NCBI GenBank assembly: GCA_001664005.1 | Contig: CP016093.1 | Location: 2,997,001-3,061,000, forward strand | Direction of reading: 5' to 3' | DNA from: Rhizobiales bacterium NRL2 | Lineage (GTDB): Bacteria > Pseudomonadota > Alphaproteobacteria > Minwuiales > Minwuiaceae | DNA: 64,000 bases | Position numbers and translations under genes: made by a program | In this document: piece by piece, positions 8,902-17,571 of the stretch | Layout of the letters: each line of letters begins with the position of its first letter | Position numbering within the stretch: position 1 is the stretch's first letter | Notes under the pieces: generated by a model | What the model saw: the letters and a program-made list of their open reading frames with translations, nothing else | What the model was told of the DNA's origin: nothing | The model's database searches: none

Positions 8902-8937
8902 ATATTCTGTGGAATATATATATACATTCTCTGGAAT
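8902..8937. promoter_or_regulatory. Twin operator-like palindromes between nitroreductase/marR and sulfatase
   Basis: ATATTC-TGTG-GAATAT at 8902-8917 and ATTC-TCTG-GAAT at 8926-8937 share the core ATTCTNTGGAAT. Their centres are 22 bp apart, about two helical turns, in the only AT-rich stretch of this divergent promoter. The most likely ligand is the adjacent MarR protein. Confidence 0.6.
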
Positions 8938-8996
8938 ATATCAAACGGAATTGCAGCGGCCCGCGGCGATTGGAGCCGGCGCGCCACGCCACTAGG

Positions 8997-10601
8997 ATGG
9001 CGGCGGACAGTGCATCGGGAACGGAAGTCTTGGGCGAACCACGCAACATCCTCTTCGTGATGGCGGACCAGCTCCGCTTCGATTTTCTGGGCTGCACGGG
9101 CCATCCCTGGATGCGGACGCCGACCATCGACGCACTGGCCGCCCGGGGCGTGCGCTTCGCCAACACCTACGTGCAGGGCGCGGTCTGCGGACCGTCGCGC
9201 ATGTCCTTCTACACGGGCCGCTACGTCCTCAGTCACGGCGCCAGCTACAACAATTATCCGCTCCGGCCCGACGAATGGACCCTGGGCGACTATCTGAACC
9301 CGCTGGGACTGCGGACGGCGCTGGCCGGCAAGACGCACATGAAGGCGGACGAGACCGGTATCCGCCGCCTCGGTCTCGATCCTGCCCAGGGACCTGGACG
9401 GTTCCTGGCCGAGTGCGGCTTCGAACCCTGGGACCGCGACGACGGGCTGCAGAAACTGGCGCCGTTCGTCCCCGACACGCAGTACGAATCCTGGCTTCGC
9501 GCCCGCGGCTATGAGGGCGTGAACCTGTGGCACGAGGCGGCCAATTCGGTGCGCCGCGACGACGGCGGCGATCCGTCGGGCTGGTTGATGCGTAACGCCC
9601 GCTTCCCAACGGTAGCCGCAGAGGAGGACAGCGAAACCGCCTACATGACGCGCCGCGCCATGGACTTCATCGATGACGCCGGGGAGCGGCCCTGGTGCCT
9701 GCACCTCTCCTACATCAAGCCGCACTGGCCCTATGTCGCGCCGGATCCCTATCACAGGAAATACGGGCGCGAGCATGTCCTGCCCGGCAATCGGAGCCAG
9801 GGCGAAGGCGAGACGCATCCCGTGGTGGCCGCCTTCCGCGATCATCCGGAATCCATCGAGTTCCGCCGCGACGAATGCCGCGACACCGTGATCCCGGCCT
9901 ATATGGGCCTAATCGAGCAGATCGACGACCACCTGGCGCGGCTGATCGATTTCCTGGATGACCGGGGACGTCTGGAGGACACGGTCATCATCGTCACCAG
10001 CGATCATGGCGACTATCTTGGCGACCACGGCCTGGGCGAGAAGGAGCTCTATTTCGAGGAGGCGCTCCGCATCCCGCTGATCGTGGTCGATCCCTCCCCG
10101 GCTGCGGAGGCCAGCCGCGGCCGCGTGGTCGAGGCCATGGCGGAAGCCATCGACCTGATTCCGACGCTGGTTGAGCTGATCGGTGGGGCGCCAGCCTGGC
10201 ACCGCCTGGAAGGCCGCTCCCTCCTCCCCTTCATCCGCGGCGATGGCGCTGCCGGCTGGCGCGACGCCGTCTTCGCCGGGCATGACTATTCACTGCGTCA
10301 CGCCCGGCCGGCGCTGGGTCTGGAACCGCGCGAGGCGAAGTCATGGATGGTGCGGACCGAACGCTGGAAATACGTGCGCCATCCCCGCTTCCGGCCGGAG
10401 CTCTACGATCTGGAAAACGACCCCGCCGAGCAGATCGATCTGGGCGGCGATCCCGGCCATGAGGACGTTCGCAGTGATATGCAGCATCGGCTGCTGGACT
10501 GGATGCAGGCGCGTCTCAACCGCGTCGGCATCACCGACGAAGCCATCCGCCAAAGCACCGGCAAGGCGTGGGAACGAGGCTATCTGTTCGGCAAGTGGTA
10601 G
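8997..10601 (+). CDS. Type I sulfatase / phosphonate monoester hydrolase-like enzyme
   Basis: About 534 residues. The alkaline phosphatase-superfamily start NILFVMADQLRFDFLG supplies metal-binding Asp. The sulfatase signature C-G-P-S-R-M-S-F-Y-T-G-R is at about 64-75; its Cys64 is the residue converted to formylglycine. DHGDYLGDHG at about 335-344 supplies further metal ligands. PMH-type features (MADQLRFDFLG, C-G-P-S-R) make a phosphonate or phosphodiester monoester as plausible a substrate as a sulfate ester. No signal peptide is seen, so it is cytoplasmic. The start is uncertain: ATG 8997 was chosen, and TTG 9030 after GGAAG is an alternative. No formylglycine-generating enzyme gene is nearby. 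Confidence 0.85.
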   Translation: MAADSASGTEVLGEPRNILFVMADQLRFDFLGCTGHPWMRTPTIDALAARGVRFANTYVQGAVCGPSRMSFYTGRYVLSHGASYNNYPLRPDEWTLGDYLNPLGLRTALAGKTHMKADETGIRRLGLDPAQGPGRFLAECGFEPWDRDDGLQKLAPFVPDTQYESWLRARGYEGVNLWHEAANSVRRDDGGDPSGWLMRNARFPTVAAEEDSETAYMTRRAMDFIDDAGERPWCLHLSYIKPHWPYVAPDPYHRKYGREHVLPGNRSQGEGETHPVVAAFRDHPESIEFRRDECRDTVIPAYMGLIEQIDDHLARLIDFLDDRGRLEDTVIIVTSDHGDYLGDHGLGEKELYFEEALRIPLIVVDPSPAAEASRGRVVEAMAEAIDLIPTLVELIGGAPAWHRLEGRSLLPFIRGDGAAGWRDAVFAGHDYSLRHARPALGLEPREAKSWMVRTERWKYVRHPRFRPELYDLENDPAEQIDLGGDPGHEDVRSDMQHRLLDWMQARLNRVGITDEAIRQSTGKAWERGYLFGKW

Positions 10602-10611
10602 ACAAAACAAA

Positions 10612-10663
10612 GCCCGCCGTCCGGCTGAAAGAGAGGGGGGACTTTCAGGACCGGACGACGGGC
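10612..10663 (-). terminator. Strong intrinsic terminator, best oriented for the minus strand
   Basis: A long stem pairs GCCCGCCGTCCGG (10612-10624) with CCGGACGACGGGC (10651-10663, one mismatch) and continues inward as CTGAAAG (10625-10631) with CTTTCAG (10642-10648). On the minus strand it is followed by TTTGTTTTGTC; on the plus strand the following bases are only weakly T-rich. It can end the sulfatase transcript, but the T-tract suits a minus-strand transcript coming from the right. Confidence 0.65.
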
Positions 10664-11032
10664 CAGTATTTGGTGGAAACGACGGGTTCCAGGTCGGTCC
10701 CGGTGGATCGGGTCGCAGGAGGGGTGATTGTCCACCGGTTCCTGGTGTGAAACCCTTTGATGTCGTTTCCTGGCAGTTTCCTTGGACGGTCCGGGCAGGT
10801 GGAGGGGGGCACCTGACTATGATCGGAACGTCCGCGGAACGCTGCCTTGAACCCGATATGTGTCTTGCCTCGCGGTCCGCCAAGGGCCGAATTAAGGCAT
10901 TTTGGGGGCACACGGATCGGTGATTGTCCGCGAGGCGGCGCGATCATGGAACACGGCGCCGCAGGCCGACGCATAACCCGCGTTCGATCAAGGAATTAGA
11001 GCAATCCTCCGGCAGATTGACTCCATTGATGT
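10664..11032. other. Non-coding stretch without a recognisable gene
   Basis: With the flanking terminator and hairpins this forms the largest gap in the window, 540 bases between the sulfatase stop and the dihydroorotase stop. Reading frames are open on both strands in places, but none has a convincing ribosome site plus protein-like composition. I see no known RNA family. The minus-strand terminator at its left end leaves open a small minus-strand RNA. Confidence 0.4.
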
Positions 11033-11103
11033 CCTCGGGCTTGGCCCGAGGTCCCGTGTCGCGGCGCGATGGGGTGCACAGGCCCTCGGATCGAGTCCGA
11101 GGG
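11033..11103. repeat. Paired intergenic hairpins (family A)
   Basis: CCTCGGG-CTTGG-CCCGAGG at 11033-11051 and CCCTCGGA-TCGAG-TCCGAGGG at 11083-11103. These are two perfect stems with five-base loops about 50 bp apart, just beyond the dihydroorotase stop. They match the layout of the elements at 45.07, 47.79 and 51.6 kb. Confidence 0.65.
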
Positions 11104-11141
11104 CGACAATCTTTGACGGTTCAATCAGATGCCGGGACGAC

Positions 11142-12470
11142 CTACAGCGTCTCCTGGAAGCGGACAGGCCGGCCGATATCCCGGCTCGTCAATTCGCCGT
11201 CGCGCATCGCGACCTGTCCCCGCACGATCGTCATGACGGGCCAACCGGTCACGCGCATGCCGTCGAATGGCGTCCAGCCGGAGCGGTTGGCCATGTCGGC
11301 GTCACGGATCGTTTCCTTCCGCTTGAGATCGACCAGGGTCAGGTCGCCGTCATAGCCGCGGGCCATGCGGCCCTTGCCGGCAATACCGAAGACGCGGTTC
11401 GGCCCGGCGCTCGTCAGGTCGACGAAGCGCGCCAGGCTAAGCCGGCCCCTGGCCACGTGGTTCAGCAGAATGGGGACGAGGGTCTGGACGCCTGGCATGC
11501 CGGCCGGGCTCAGCGGATAGGGGCGCGCCTTCTCCTCCAGCGTGTGGGGCGCGTGGTCGGAGCCGATGACGTCCACCACGCCCTGGTTCAGCGCCCACCA
11601 CAGACCCGCCCGGTGCGCCGCCGAACGGATCGGCGGGTTCATCTGCGCCCGCGTGCCGAGACGGGCATAGGCCGTCTCCGCCTTCAGCGTCAGGTGCTGC
11701 GGCGTCGCCTCGACCGTGGCGATGTCCTTGTTGGCCGCCAGGAAACCCATCTCGTCTGCGGTCGTCACGTGGAGCACGTGCACACGCCGTCCGGCGATCC
11801 GGGCGAGGCGGATCAGGCGCCGCGTGGCCTTGAGTGCGCTCTGCGCGTCGCGCCAGACGGGATGGCTCGACGGGTCGTCATGGGTGCGGAAGTGCTGGCG
11901 GGCGTTCATCCGCGGCTCGTCCTCGGCGTGCACAGCGACGCGCCTGCGCCCCACCCTGAGCGCGCGCAGCAGGTTCATGTCGTCAGGAACCAGGAGGTTG
12001 CCCGTCGATGCCCCCATGAAGATCTTCACGCCGCAGACGCCGGGCAGGCGCTCCAGTTCGGCGAGGTCGTCGACATTCTCCACCGCCGCGCCGACATAGA
12101 AGGCGTGATCGACCGCCGCCCGGCCCTTCGCGCGCTCCAGCTTGTCGCGGATGGCGTCGGCGGTCGTCGTCGAAGGCGTCGTGTTGGGCATCTCGAAGAT
12201 CGCCGTGACGCCCCCCAGCGCCGCGCCGTCCATCCCGGCCTGCAGGTCTTCCTTGTGCTCCAGCCCCGGCTCGCGGAAATGCACCTGGCTGTCGATCACC
12301 CCGGGCAGCACGTGCAGGCCCGAGGCGTCGATGCGTTCGCCCGCATCGGCCTTGCCGAGGTCGCCGATTTCCCGGATCACGCCGCCGGTAATGCCGATAT
12401 CGGCCGCGCCCTCACCTTCGTGATTGACCAGCGTGCCGCCCGAAACGATCAGATCGAATGTCCTAGTCAT
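11142..12470 (-). CDS. pyrC: Dihydroorotase (class I type), amidohydrolase family
   Basis: 442 residues. DSQVHFREPG (first metal-binding His pair), EMPNTTPST, the carbamylated-lysine region CGVKIFMGAS, AVHAEDE, VLHVTTADE and the catalytic SDHAPHT are all present in order, as in class I dihydroorotases that ring-close carbamoyl aspartate in pyrimidine synthesis. Allantoinase and hydantoinase are close relatives; the E-M-P-N-T and D-H-A-P-H context fits dihydroorotase best. The ATG at 12470 was chosen because an upstream start at 12506 adds only basic residues and runs toward the divergent gene. It is divergent from the oxidase, with 77 bases between the starts. Confidence 0.85.
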   Translation of the reverse strand: MTRTFDLIVSGGTLVNHEGEGAADIGITGGVIREIGDLGKADAGERIDASGLHVLPGVIDSQVHFREPGLEHKEDLQAGMDGAALGGVTAIFEMPNTTPSTTTADAIRDKLERAKGRAAVDHAFYVGAAVENVDDLAELERLPGVCGVKIFMGASTGNLLVPDDMNLLRALRVGRRRVAVHAEDEPRMNARQHFRTHDDPSSHPVWRDAQSALKATRRLIRLARIAGRRVHVLHVTTADEMGFLAANKDIATVEATPQHLTLKAETAYARLGTRAQMNPPIRSAAHRAGLWWALNQGVVDVIGSDHAPHTLEEKARPYPLSPAGMPGVQTLVPILLNHVARGRLSLARFVDLTSAGPNRVFGIAGKGRMARGYDGDLTLVDLKRKETIRDADMANRSGWTPFDGMRVTGWPVMTIVRGQVAMRDGELTSRDIGRPVRFQETL

Positions 12471-12547
12471 GGCACGGGTTCTACCCTCTCGCGCGCCCCG
12501 CGTCACCCGGCTTGCGGGTCCGCAGACCGCGTTCCATGCTGGCCGCC

Positions 12548-13729
12548 ATGAAGCGGACGGACATCGTGATCGTCGGCGGCGGCGTCATCGGCTCGGCCAT
12601 CGCCTGGTGGCTCAAGGCGGCGCGCGGCTGCGACGCCCGCGTGACGGTCATCGAAGCGGACCCGACCTACGCGCAGGGCGCCACCGGACGTTCGCTCGGC
12701 TCGATCCGCCAGCAGTTTTCCACGCCCGAGAACATCCTGATATCGCGCTTCGGCATCGACTTCATCCGGCAGGCCGGCGAGCGGCTGGGCGTCGATGGCG
12801 AGGACCGGCCCGACGTGCAGTTCCGCGAGGGGCACTATCTGTTCATCGCCACAGAGGCGGGCGCGGAAACCCTGGCCGCGAATGTCCGCGTCCAGCGGGC
12901 GACGGGCGCCGCGGTCGCAATGCTGACGCCCGCGGAACTGGCGGACCGGCTGCCGTGGATCAGCACCGAGGGGGTCGCGGCGGCGGCGCTGGGGGAGCGC
13001 GACGAAGGCTGGCTGGACGCCTACGCCCTGCTGCGGGCGTTCCGCGCCGGCGCGATTCACGCGGGCGTGGAATATGTGACGGACCGGGCCGACGGTCTGA
13101 TGCGGGACGGCGGCCGGTTGACGGGCGTGGCTTTGAGCGACGGCGGCGAACTTGGCGCCGGTATCGTGGTCAACGCCGCCGGGCCCTGGGCGGGCGGGCT
13201 GGCCGCGACGGCAGGAATCGATCTCCCGGTGTGGCCCCGCCGGCGCACGGTGTTCACCGTGACCACGCCGGATCCGCCCGTCGATCCGGTCCTGCTGATC
13301 GATCCGTCGGGAGTCTATCTGAGGCCCGAGGGCGCACAGTTCCTCACCGGCTCCTCGCCCCTGCCCGGCCAGCCGGATCCGGACGGCGGCGAACTGGAGC
13401 CGGACTACAGCGCGTTCGACGATCTCATCTGGCCGTCGCTCGCCCACCGCGCGCCCTGCTTCGAGCGGCTGCGCATGACCGGCGCCTGGGCCGGTTTCTA
13501 CGACTTCAACAGCTTCGACCAGAACGCGATCCTGGGACCGCATCCCGAAATCGGGAATCTCTACTTCGCCAACGGGTTTTCGGGGCACGGCCTGCAGCAG
13601 GCGCCGGCGGTCGGCCGCGCGCTGGCCGAATGGATCCTGGACGGGCGCAGCCACTCGCTCGAACTCGGCCGCTTCCGATACGACCGGATTCCGGAAGGAC
13701 ACCCGATCGTCGAACGCGGCGTCATCTGA
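12548..13729 (+). CDS. FAD-dependent oxidoreductase, DAO (glycine/D-amino acid oxidase) family
   Basis: 393 residues. The N-terminal dinucleotide fold is DIVIVGGGVIGSAIAWWLK with the acidic VIEADPTY end. The DAO-type C-terminus is AGFYDFNSFDQNAILGPHPEIGNLYFANGFSGHGLQQAPAVG. This sarcosine/D-amino acid oxidase-like class oxidises secondary or D-amines; the substrate cannot be told. The ATG at 12548 sits directly before the Rossmann strand. The last 8 bases overlap the convergent LysR gene, so the two end within each other. Confidence 0.85.
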   Translation: MKRTDIVIVGGGVIGSAIAWWLKAARGCDARVTVIEADPTYAQGATGRSLGSIRQQFSTPENILISRFGIDFIRQAGERLGVDGEDRPDVQFREGHYLFIATEAGAETLAANVRVQRATGAAVAMLTPAELADRLPWISTEGVAAAALGERDEGWLDAYALLRAFRAGAIHAGVEYVTDRADGLMRDGGRLTGVALSDGGELGAGIVVNAAGPWAGGLAATAGIDLPVWPRRRTVFTVTTPDPPVDPVLLIDPSGVYLRPEGAQFLTGSSPLPGQPDPDGGELEPDYSAFDDLIWPSLAHRAPCFERLRMTGAWAGFYDFNSFDQNAILGPHPEIGNLYFANGFSGHGLQQAPAVGRALAEWILDGRSHSLELGRFRYDRIPEGHPIVERGVI

Positions 13730-14633
13730 CCGGACCGTCCCCGGCCTCCCGCGCCGCCTCCGCCCGCATCCACGCCAGAAAGGCGGCCAGGTTGGGACGC
13801 GCCGCATCCTGTTCGCGATAGACCAGGTAATAGCCGCTGGCATATTCCCGCCCTGCATCGTGGAGCGCGGTCAGCCGCCCCGCCTCGACATCGCGGCGCA
13901 CCAGCGACTCCACCGTCAGGGCGACGCCCTGCCCGCTCAGCGCCGCCTCGACGACCAGCGTGCTCATCCCGAAGACAAGGCCATGGCGGACATCGATGTC
14001 CCAGCCGTTCTCCAGCACCCATTGCTCCCACTCGGAATAGTCGGCGTCGTGGAGCAGGGTGAGATTGGCGAGATGCGCGGGCGTGAGGCCCTTCGTGCCC
14101 GCCGGCAGCAGATCGGGATGGCAGATCGCGACCATGCGGCCGGCCATGAAGCGCTCGGAGATGACGCCCGGCCAGCCGCCGCCGCCATAACGGATCGCGA
14201 CATCGACGGGGTCGCGGTCGAAGTCGACAAGCTGGCGGCTGGGTGAGATGCGAAGCTCCACTTCCGGCGCAGCCATCTGGAAGCGGCCGAGGCGCGGCAC
14301 CAGCCAGCGCGAGGCGAAGGATGTGGTCGTGTTCACCTCCAGCGGCCGCGTCATGGACTGGCGCCGGGCCTCACGGGAGGCCTGCTCCATCACCTCGAAG
14401 GACCGGCTGAGTTGTTCGGCGTAGCGGGTCCCTTCCGGCGTGAGCATGATCCCCTTGCCCTGGCGCGTGAACAGCCGCACGCCAAGCCATCGCTCCAGCG
14501 CGCGCACCTGCTGGCTCACCGCGGCGTGGGTCACGTTCAGTTCCTCGGCGGCGCGGCTCATGTTCAGGTTGCGCGCCGCCGCCTCGAAGGCCTTGACCGA
14601 GGTCAGCGAAGGCAGGTCCCAACGGGTCGGCAT
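13722..14633 (-). CDS. LysR-family transcriptional regulator, GcvA-like
   Basis: 303 residues. The N-terminal helix-turn-helix is LTSVKAFEAAARNLNMSRAAEELNVTHAAVSQQVRALERWLGVRLF, with TPEGTRYAEQL following. The effector domain begins near residue 95 with LEVNTTTSFASRWLVPRLGRFQ, as in GcvA-type regulators. It ends inside the convergent oxidase gene, whose expression it may control. Upstream lies a 100-base promoter region facing a small plus-strand open frame, with the short palindrome TTCTC-TTTC-GAGAA at 14699-14712. Confidence 0.9.
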   Translation of the reverse strand: MPTRWDLPSLTSVKAFEAAARNLNMSRAAEELNVTHAAVSQQVRALERWLGVRLFTRQGKGIMLTPEGTRYAEQLSRSFEVMEQASREARRQSMTRPLEVNTTTSFASRWLVPRLGRFQMAAPEVELRISPSRQLVDFDRDPVDVAIRYGGGGWPGVISERFMAGRMVAICHPDLLPAGTKGLTPAHLANLTLLHDADYSEWEQWVLENGWDIDVRHGLVFGMSTLVVEAALSGQGVALTVESLVRRDVEAGRLTALHDAGREYASGYYLVYREQDAARPNLAAFLAWMRAEAAREAGDGPVR

Positions 14634-14737
14634 ATGTCAATTCATCTTACAGAACGAGAATAATTGCTGGCTCGCCTCCGGCTACGGTTCGAACCATCTT
14701 CTCTTTCGAGAAAACGACGCCCAACCAGAGGAGATCA

Positions 14738-14905
14738 ATGATGTACGACGTCTTCGCCATGTCAATTTTCGAAGCTTCCCGCACCGTTCGTCATCGTGCG
14801 GACCATCCGGGCTCGACCCTGCCGCCGCGTGGCGGCGAGACGAGCGCCCGCCCCGGCCGCACCAATGGCGGGCTTCCGGGCCGGCGACCGCGCCGCGATG
14901 GCTGA
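14738..14905 (+). CDS. Possible small protein of 55 residues, unknown
   Basis: An open frame begins ATGATG right after a strong ribosome site, AGAGGAG four to five bases upstream, divergent from the LysR gene. It reads MMYDVFAMSIFEASRTVRHR and continues as a basic, proline- and glycine-rich tail to TGA. The ribosome site is the main support; the C-terminal half has a composition that any GC-rich frame would give. It could be a small regulator-linked protein or a decayed gene. The rest of the 14634-14958 gap shows no other feature besides the palindrome at 14699. Confidence 0.35.
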   Translation: MMYDVFAMSIFEASRTVRHRADHPGSTLPPRGGETSARPGRTNGGLPGRRPRRDG

Positions 14906-14958
14906 TCGAAACCTGTGAATCTGGCTGACGGGTCCGGGCCGGCGGCGCGGCCTGTCAG

Positions 14959-16263
14959 TCAGCTTTCGCCGAAAACCCGCGCGAAGATCGTGTCGACATG
15001 CTTCAGGTGGTATTCGAGGTCGAACATGGCCTCCAGCTTTGCCGCCGAAACGGCCGCCGAGACTTCCGGGTCGGCCTTCAGCAGGGCCAGCAGATCGGCT
15101 TTGCCGTCGGCATCCCAGACCTTCATCGCGTTGCGCTGCACCAGGCGATAGGCATCTTCGCGGCTGACCCCGCCCTGTGTCAGGGCCAGCAGCACGCGCT
15201 GTGAATGGATCAGTCCCCCGAGACGCTCCAGGTTCGCCTTCATCCGCTCCGGATAGACCACGAGATTTCCGACCACGTTGGCCAGGCGCATCAGCGCGAA
15301 GTCGAGGGTAACGGTAACGTCGGGACCGATCATGCGCTCGACCGAGGAATGCGAGATATCGCGTTCGTGCCAGAGCGCCACGTTCTCCATCGCCGGAATG
15401 ACCTGGGCGCGGACATAGCGCGCGAGACCGGTCAGGTTCTCGGTCAGCACCGGATTGCGCTTGTGCGGCATGGCCGACGAGCCCTTCTGGCCCGGCGAGA
15501 AGTATTCCTCGGCCTCCAGCACCTCGGTCCGCTGCAGATGGCGGATCTCGGTCGCCAGCCGCTCCACCGACGAAGCGATGACGCCGAGGGTGGCGAAGAA
15601 CATGGCGTGGCGGTCGCGCGGGATCACCTGCGTGGAGACGGGCTCGACCGTCAGCCCCAGTTTCTCCGCCACGTGCTCCTCGACCCGCGGATCGATATTG
15701 GCGAAGGTGCCCACAGCGCCGGAAATGGCGCAGGTGCCAACGTCCCGGCGGGCCTGGACCAGCCGTTCCCGGTTGCGGGCGAACTCGGCGTAGAAGGTCG
15801 CCAGAGTGACGCCGAAGGTCGTCGGCTCGGCATGGATGCCGTGGCTGCGGCCGACCTTGACCGTCATCTTGTGCTCCAGCGCACGCTGCTTCAGTGCGGC
15901 GAGCAGCGCGTCGATGTCGGCCAGCAGGATGTCCGCCGCCTGGGTGAGCTGGACCGCCAGGCAGGTGTCGAGCACGTCCGAAGATGTCATGCCCTGGTGG
16001 ACGAACCGCGCCTCGTCGCCGACATGCTCGGCCAGCGACGTCAGAAACGCGATGACGTCGTGCTTGACCTCGCGTTCGATCTCATCGATGCGCTCGACCT
16101 CGAAGCCGCCCCGCTCCCACACCGCCTTCGCGGCTTCCTTCGGTACGATACCGAGCTCGGCCTGGGCGTCGGTCGCGTGGGCCTCAATCTCGAACCAGAT
16201 TCGGAACTTGTTCTCCGGCGACCAGATGGCGGTCATCTCGGGACGCGAATAGCGGGGGATCAT
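14959..16263 (-). CDS. purB: Adenylosuccinate lyase
   Basis: 434 residues, the length of the short bacterial PurB type. It catalyses two fumarate-releasing steps in purine synthesis (SAICAR to AICAR, adenylosuccinate to AMP). The N-terminus MIPRYSRPEMTAIWS is highly typical. SSDVLDTC (about 94), GRSHGIHAEPTTFG (catalytic His, about 140) and the superfamily signature GSSAMPHKRNP (about 263-273) are intact. It appears to be a single-gene unit: 89 bases separate it from the upstream minus-strand adaptor gene's region, and the downstream side faces other genes. Confidence 0.97.
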   Translation of the reverse strand: MIPRYSRPEMTAIWSPENKFRIWFEIEAHATDAQAELGIVPKEAAKAVWERGGFEVERIDEIEREVKHDVIAFLTSLAEHVGDEARFVHQGMTSSDVLDTCLAVQLTQAADILLADIDALLAALKQRALEHKMTVKVGRSHGIHAEPTTFGVTLATFYAEFARNRERLVQARRDVGTCAISGAVGTFANIDPRVEEHVAEKLGLTVEPVSTQVIPRDRHAMFFATLGVIASSVERLATEIRHLQRTEVLEAEEYFSPGQKGSSAMPHKRNPVLTENLTGLARYVRAQVIPAMENVALWHERDISHSSVERMIGPDVTVTLDFALMRLANVVGNLVVYPERMKANLERLGGLIHSQRVLLALTQGGVSREDAYRLVQRNAMKVWDADGKADLLALLKADPEVSAAVSAAKLEAMFDLEYHLKHVDTIFARVFGES

Positions 16264-16352
16264 CGGGGGCTCTCCGAATGGTGAGCCGACCGGATATCAG
16301 GCTTTCGTGAGGGTCACAATGGACGGATGGCCGCGCCCCGGCCGCGCCGGCG

Positions 16353-17513
16353 TCAGTCGCGGATGCGCGCGATCGCGGCACGGGCGACGGTCAGAAGCTT
16401 GCGCTCCCGGCCCGTGTCGATGGCGATCGAAGCGGTCATGCCGGCGCGCAGGGCGGGGCGGTCCTGGTCCGGATCCAGGCGCAGCTTTACCGGAACACGC
16501 TGGACCACCTTCACCCAGTTGCCGGACGCGTTCTGCGGCGGCAGGATCGAGAATTCCGCTCCGGTCGACGGGGCGATGCTGTCGACCACCGCGTGCCAGC
16601 TCACGCCCGGATAGGCGTCGAGCTCGATCTCGACCTTCTGACCGACCGTGATGTGGGTGAGCTGCGTTTCCTTCAGATTGGCGACGATCCAGGGTTCGCT
16701 GTCGTCGACAATGGCGAAGACCGGCCGGCCTTCCTCGACATATTCGCCGACTTCCAAGTCCATGACGGCGACGACGCCACCGACCGGCGCAATCAGCCGG
16801 GTGCGCTCCAGCGCCAGCAGCGCCTCGTCGCGTGCCGCCTCGGCCTTGAGGAACAACGGGTGCTCCTCGACCGGTTTGTCGACATTGCCGCCGATGGCGA
16901 GCAGCGCCTGATTCACGCGCTCGCGCTGGGTGGCGACGCGGCGCTCGGCGGCGACCAGTTCGGCCTCGACTTCCTCGAATTTCTGCGAGGGCGCAATGCC
17001 CCGCTCGGCCAGGTTCTTGAAGCGCTGATACTGCTTGTTGAGCTGATCGATGCGCGACCGCTCCTCGTCCAGCAGCGCCTGTTCGGCACGGTAGTTGGCC
17101 CGGAGCTGCGCGATCTGGCTGCGCACGCGGTTGATCTCCGCCTCGGCCTCCCGGAAGGCAATCTCCCAGTCGCGGCCATCGAGTTCGATCAGCACGTCGC
17201 CGGCCCGAACGCGGTCGTTCTGATCCACGTGCACCGCCGCGACGCGGCCGTCGATATCGGCCGAAACAGCGACCTTGGTCGACTTCACATAGGCGTTCTC
17301 GGTGGTCACGTAGCGCCCGGACTTGGCGTAGAAATAGCCGCCCACCACCAGCGCGGCCAGCGGCACCGCGAACAGCAGGAAGAAGCGCAGGAAACGCCGA
17401 CGCCGGCGCGGCTCTTCAGCCGGCGCCGGATCGGCGACGCCATGGTCGCGCGCCTCGATCACCGCGTGATGGTCCCGATTGCCGGAAGGCAGGTTTCTGT
17501 GAATGTCAGCCAC
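16353..17513 (-). CDS. EmrA/HlyD-family membrane fusion (efflux adaptor) protein
   Basis: 386 residues. A basic cytoplasmic leader (EEPRRRRRF) precedes one transmembrane segment (FLLFAVPLAALVVGGYFY, about 44-61). Next come the barrel/lipoyl half TTENAYVKSTKVAVSADIDGRVAAVHVDQNDRV, a long coiled-coil hairpin (about 120-235) and the second lipoyl half RLIAPVGGVVAVMDLEVGEYV. This is the adaptor that bridges an inner-membrane pump and an outer-membrane channel. No EmrB-type permease or TolC-type gene is adjacent. Nested inverted repeats lie 60-90 bases upstream. Confidence 0.9.
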   Translation of the reverse strand: MADIHRNLPSGNRDHHAVIEARDHGVADPAPAEEPRRRRRFLRFFLLFAVPLAALVVGGYFYAKSGRYVTTENAYVKSTKVAVSADIDGRVAAVHVDQNDRVRAGDVLIELDGRDWEIAFREAEAEINRVRSQIAQLRANYRAEQALLDEERSRIDQLNKQYQRFKNLAERGIAPSQKFEEVEAELVAAERRVATQRERVNQALLAIGGNVDKPVEEHPLFLKAEAARDEALLALERTRLIAPVGGVVAVMDLEVGEYVEEGRPVFAIVDDSEPWIVANLKETQLTHITVGQKVEIELDAYPGVSWHAVVDSIAPSTGAEFSILPPQNASGNWVKVVQRVPVKLRLDPDQDRPALRAGMTASIAIDTGRERKLLTVARAAIARIRD

Positions 17514-17571
17514 GTCGAATTCGTTGGGTCAGGCCGTACTTGGCATCATTGCGTGAAACATGACCGGAACA

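Noticed and set aside
10664-11032. A known structured RNA (SRP RNA, RNase P RNA, 6S RNA or tmRNA) in the largest gap
   Set aside because: None of the conserved core sequences of these RNAs could be found on either strand.
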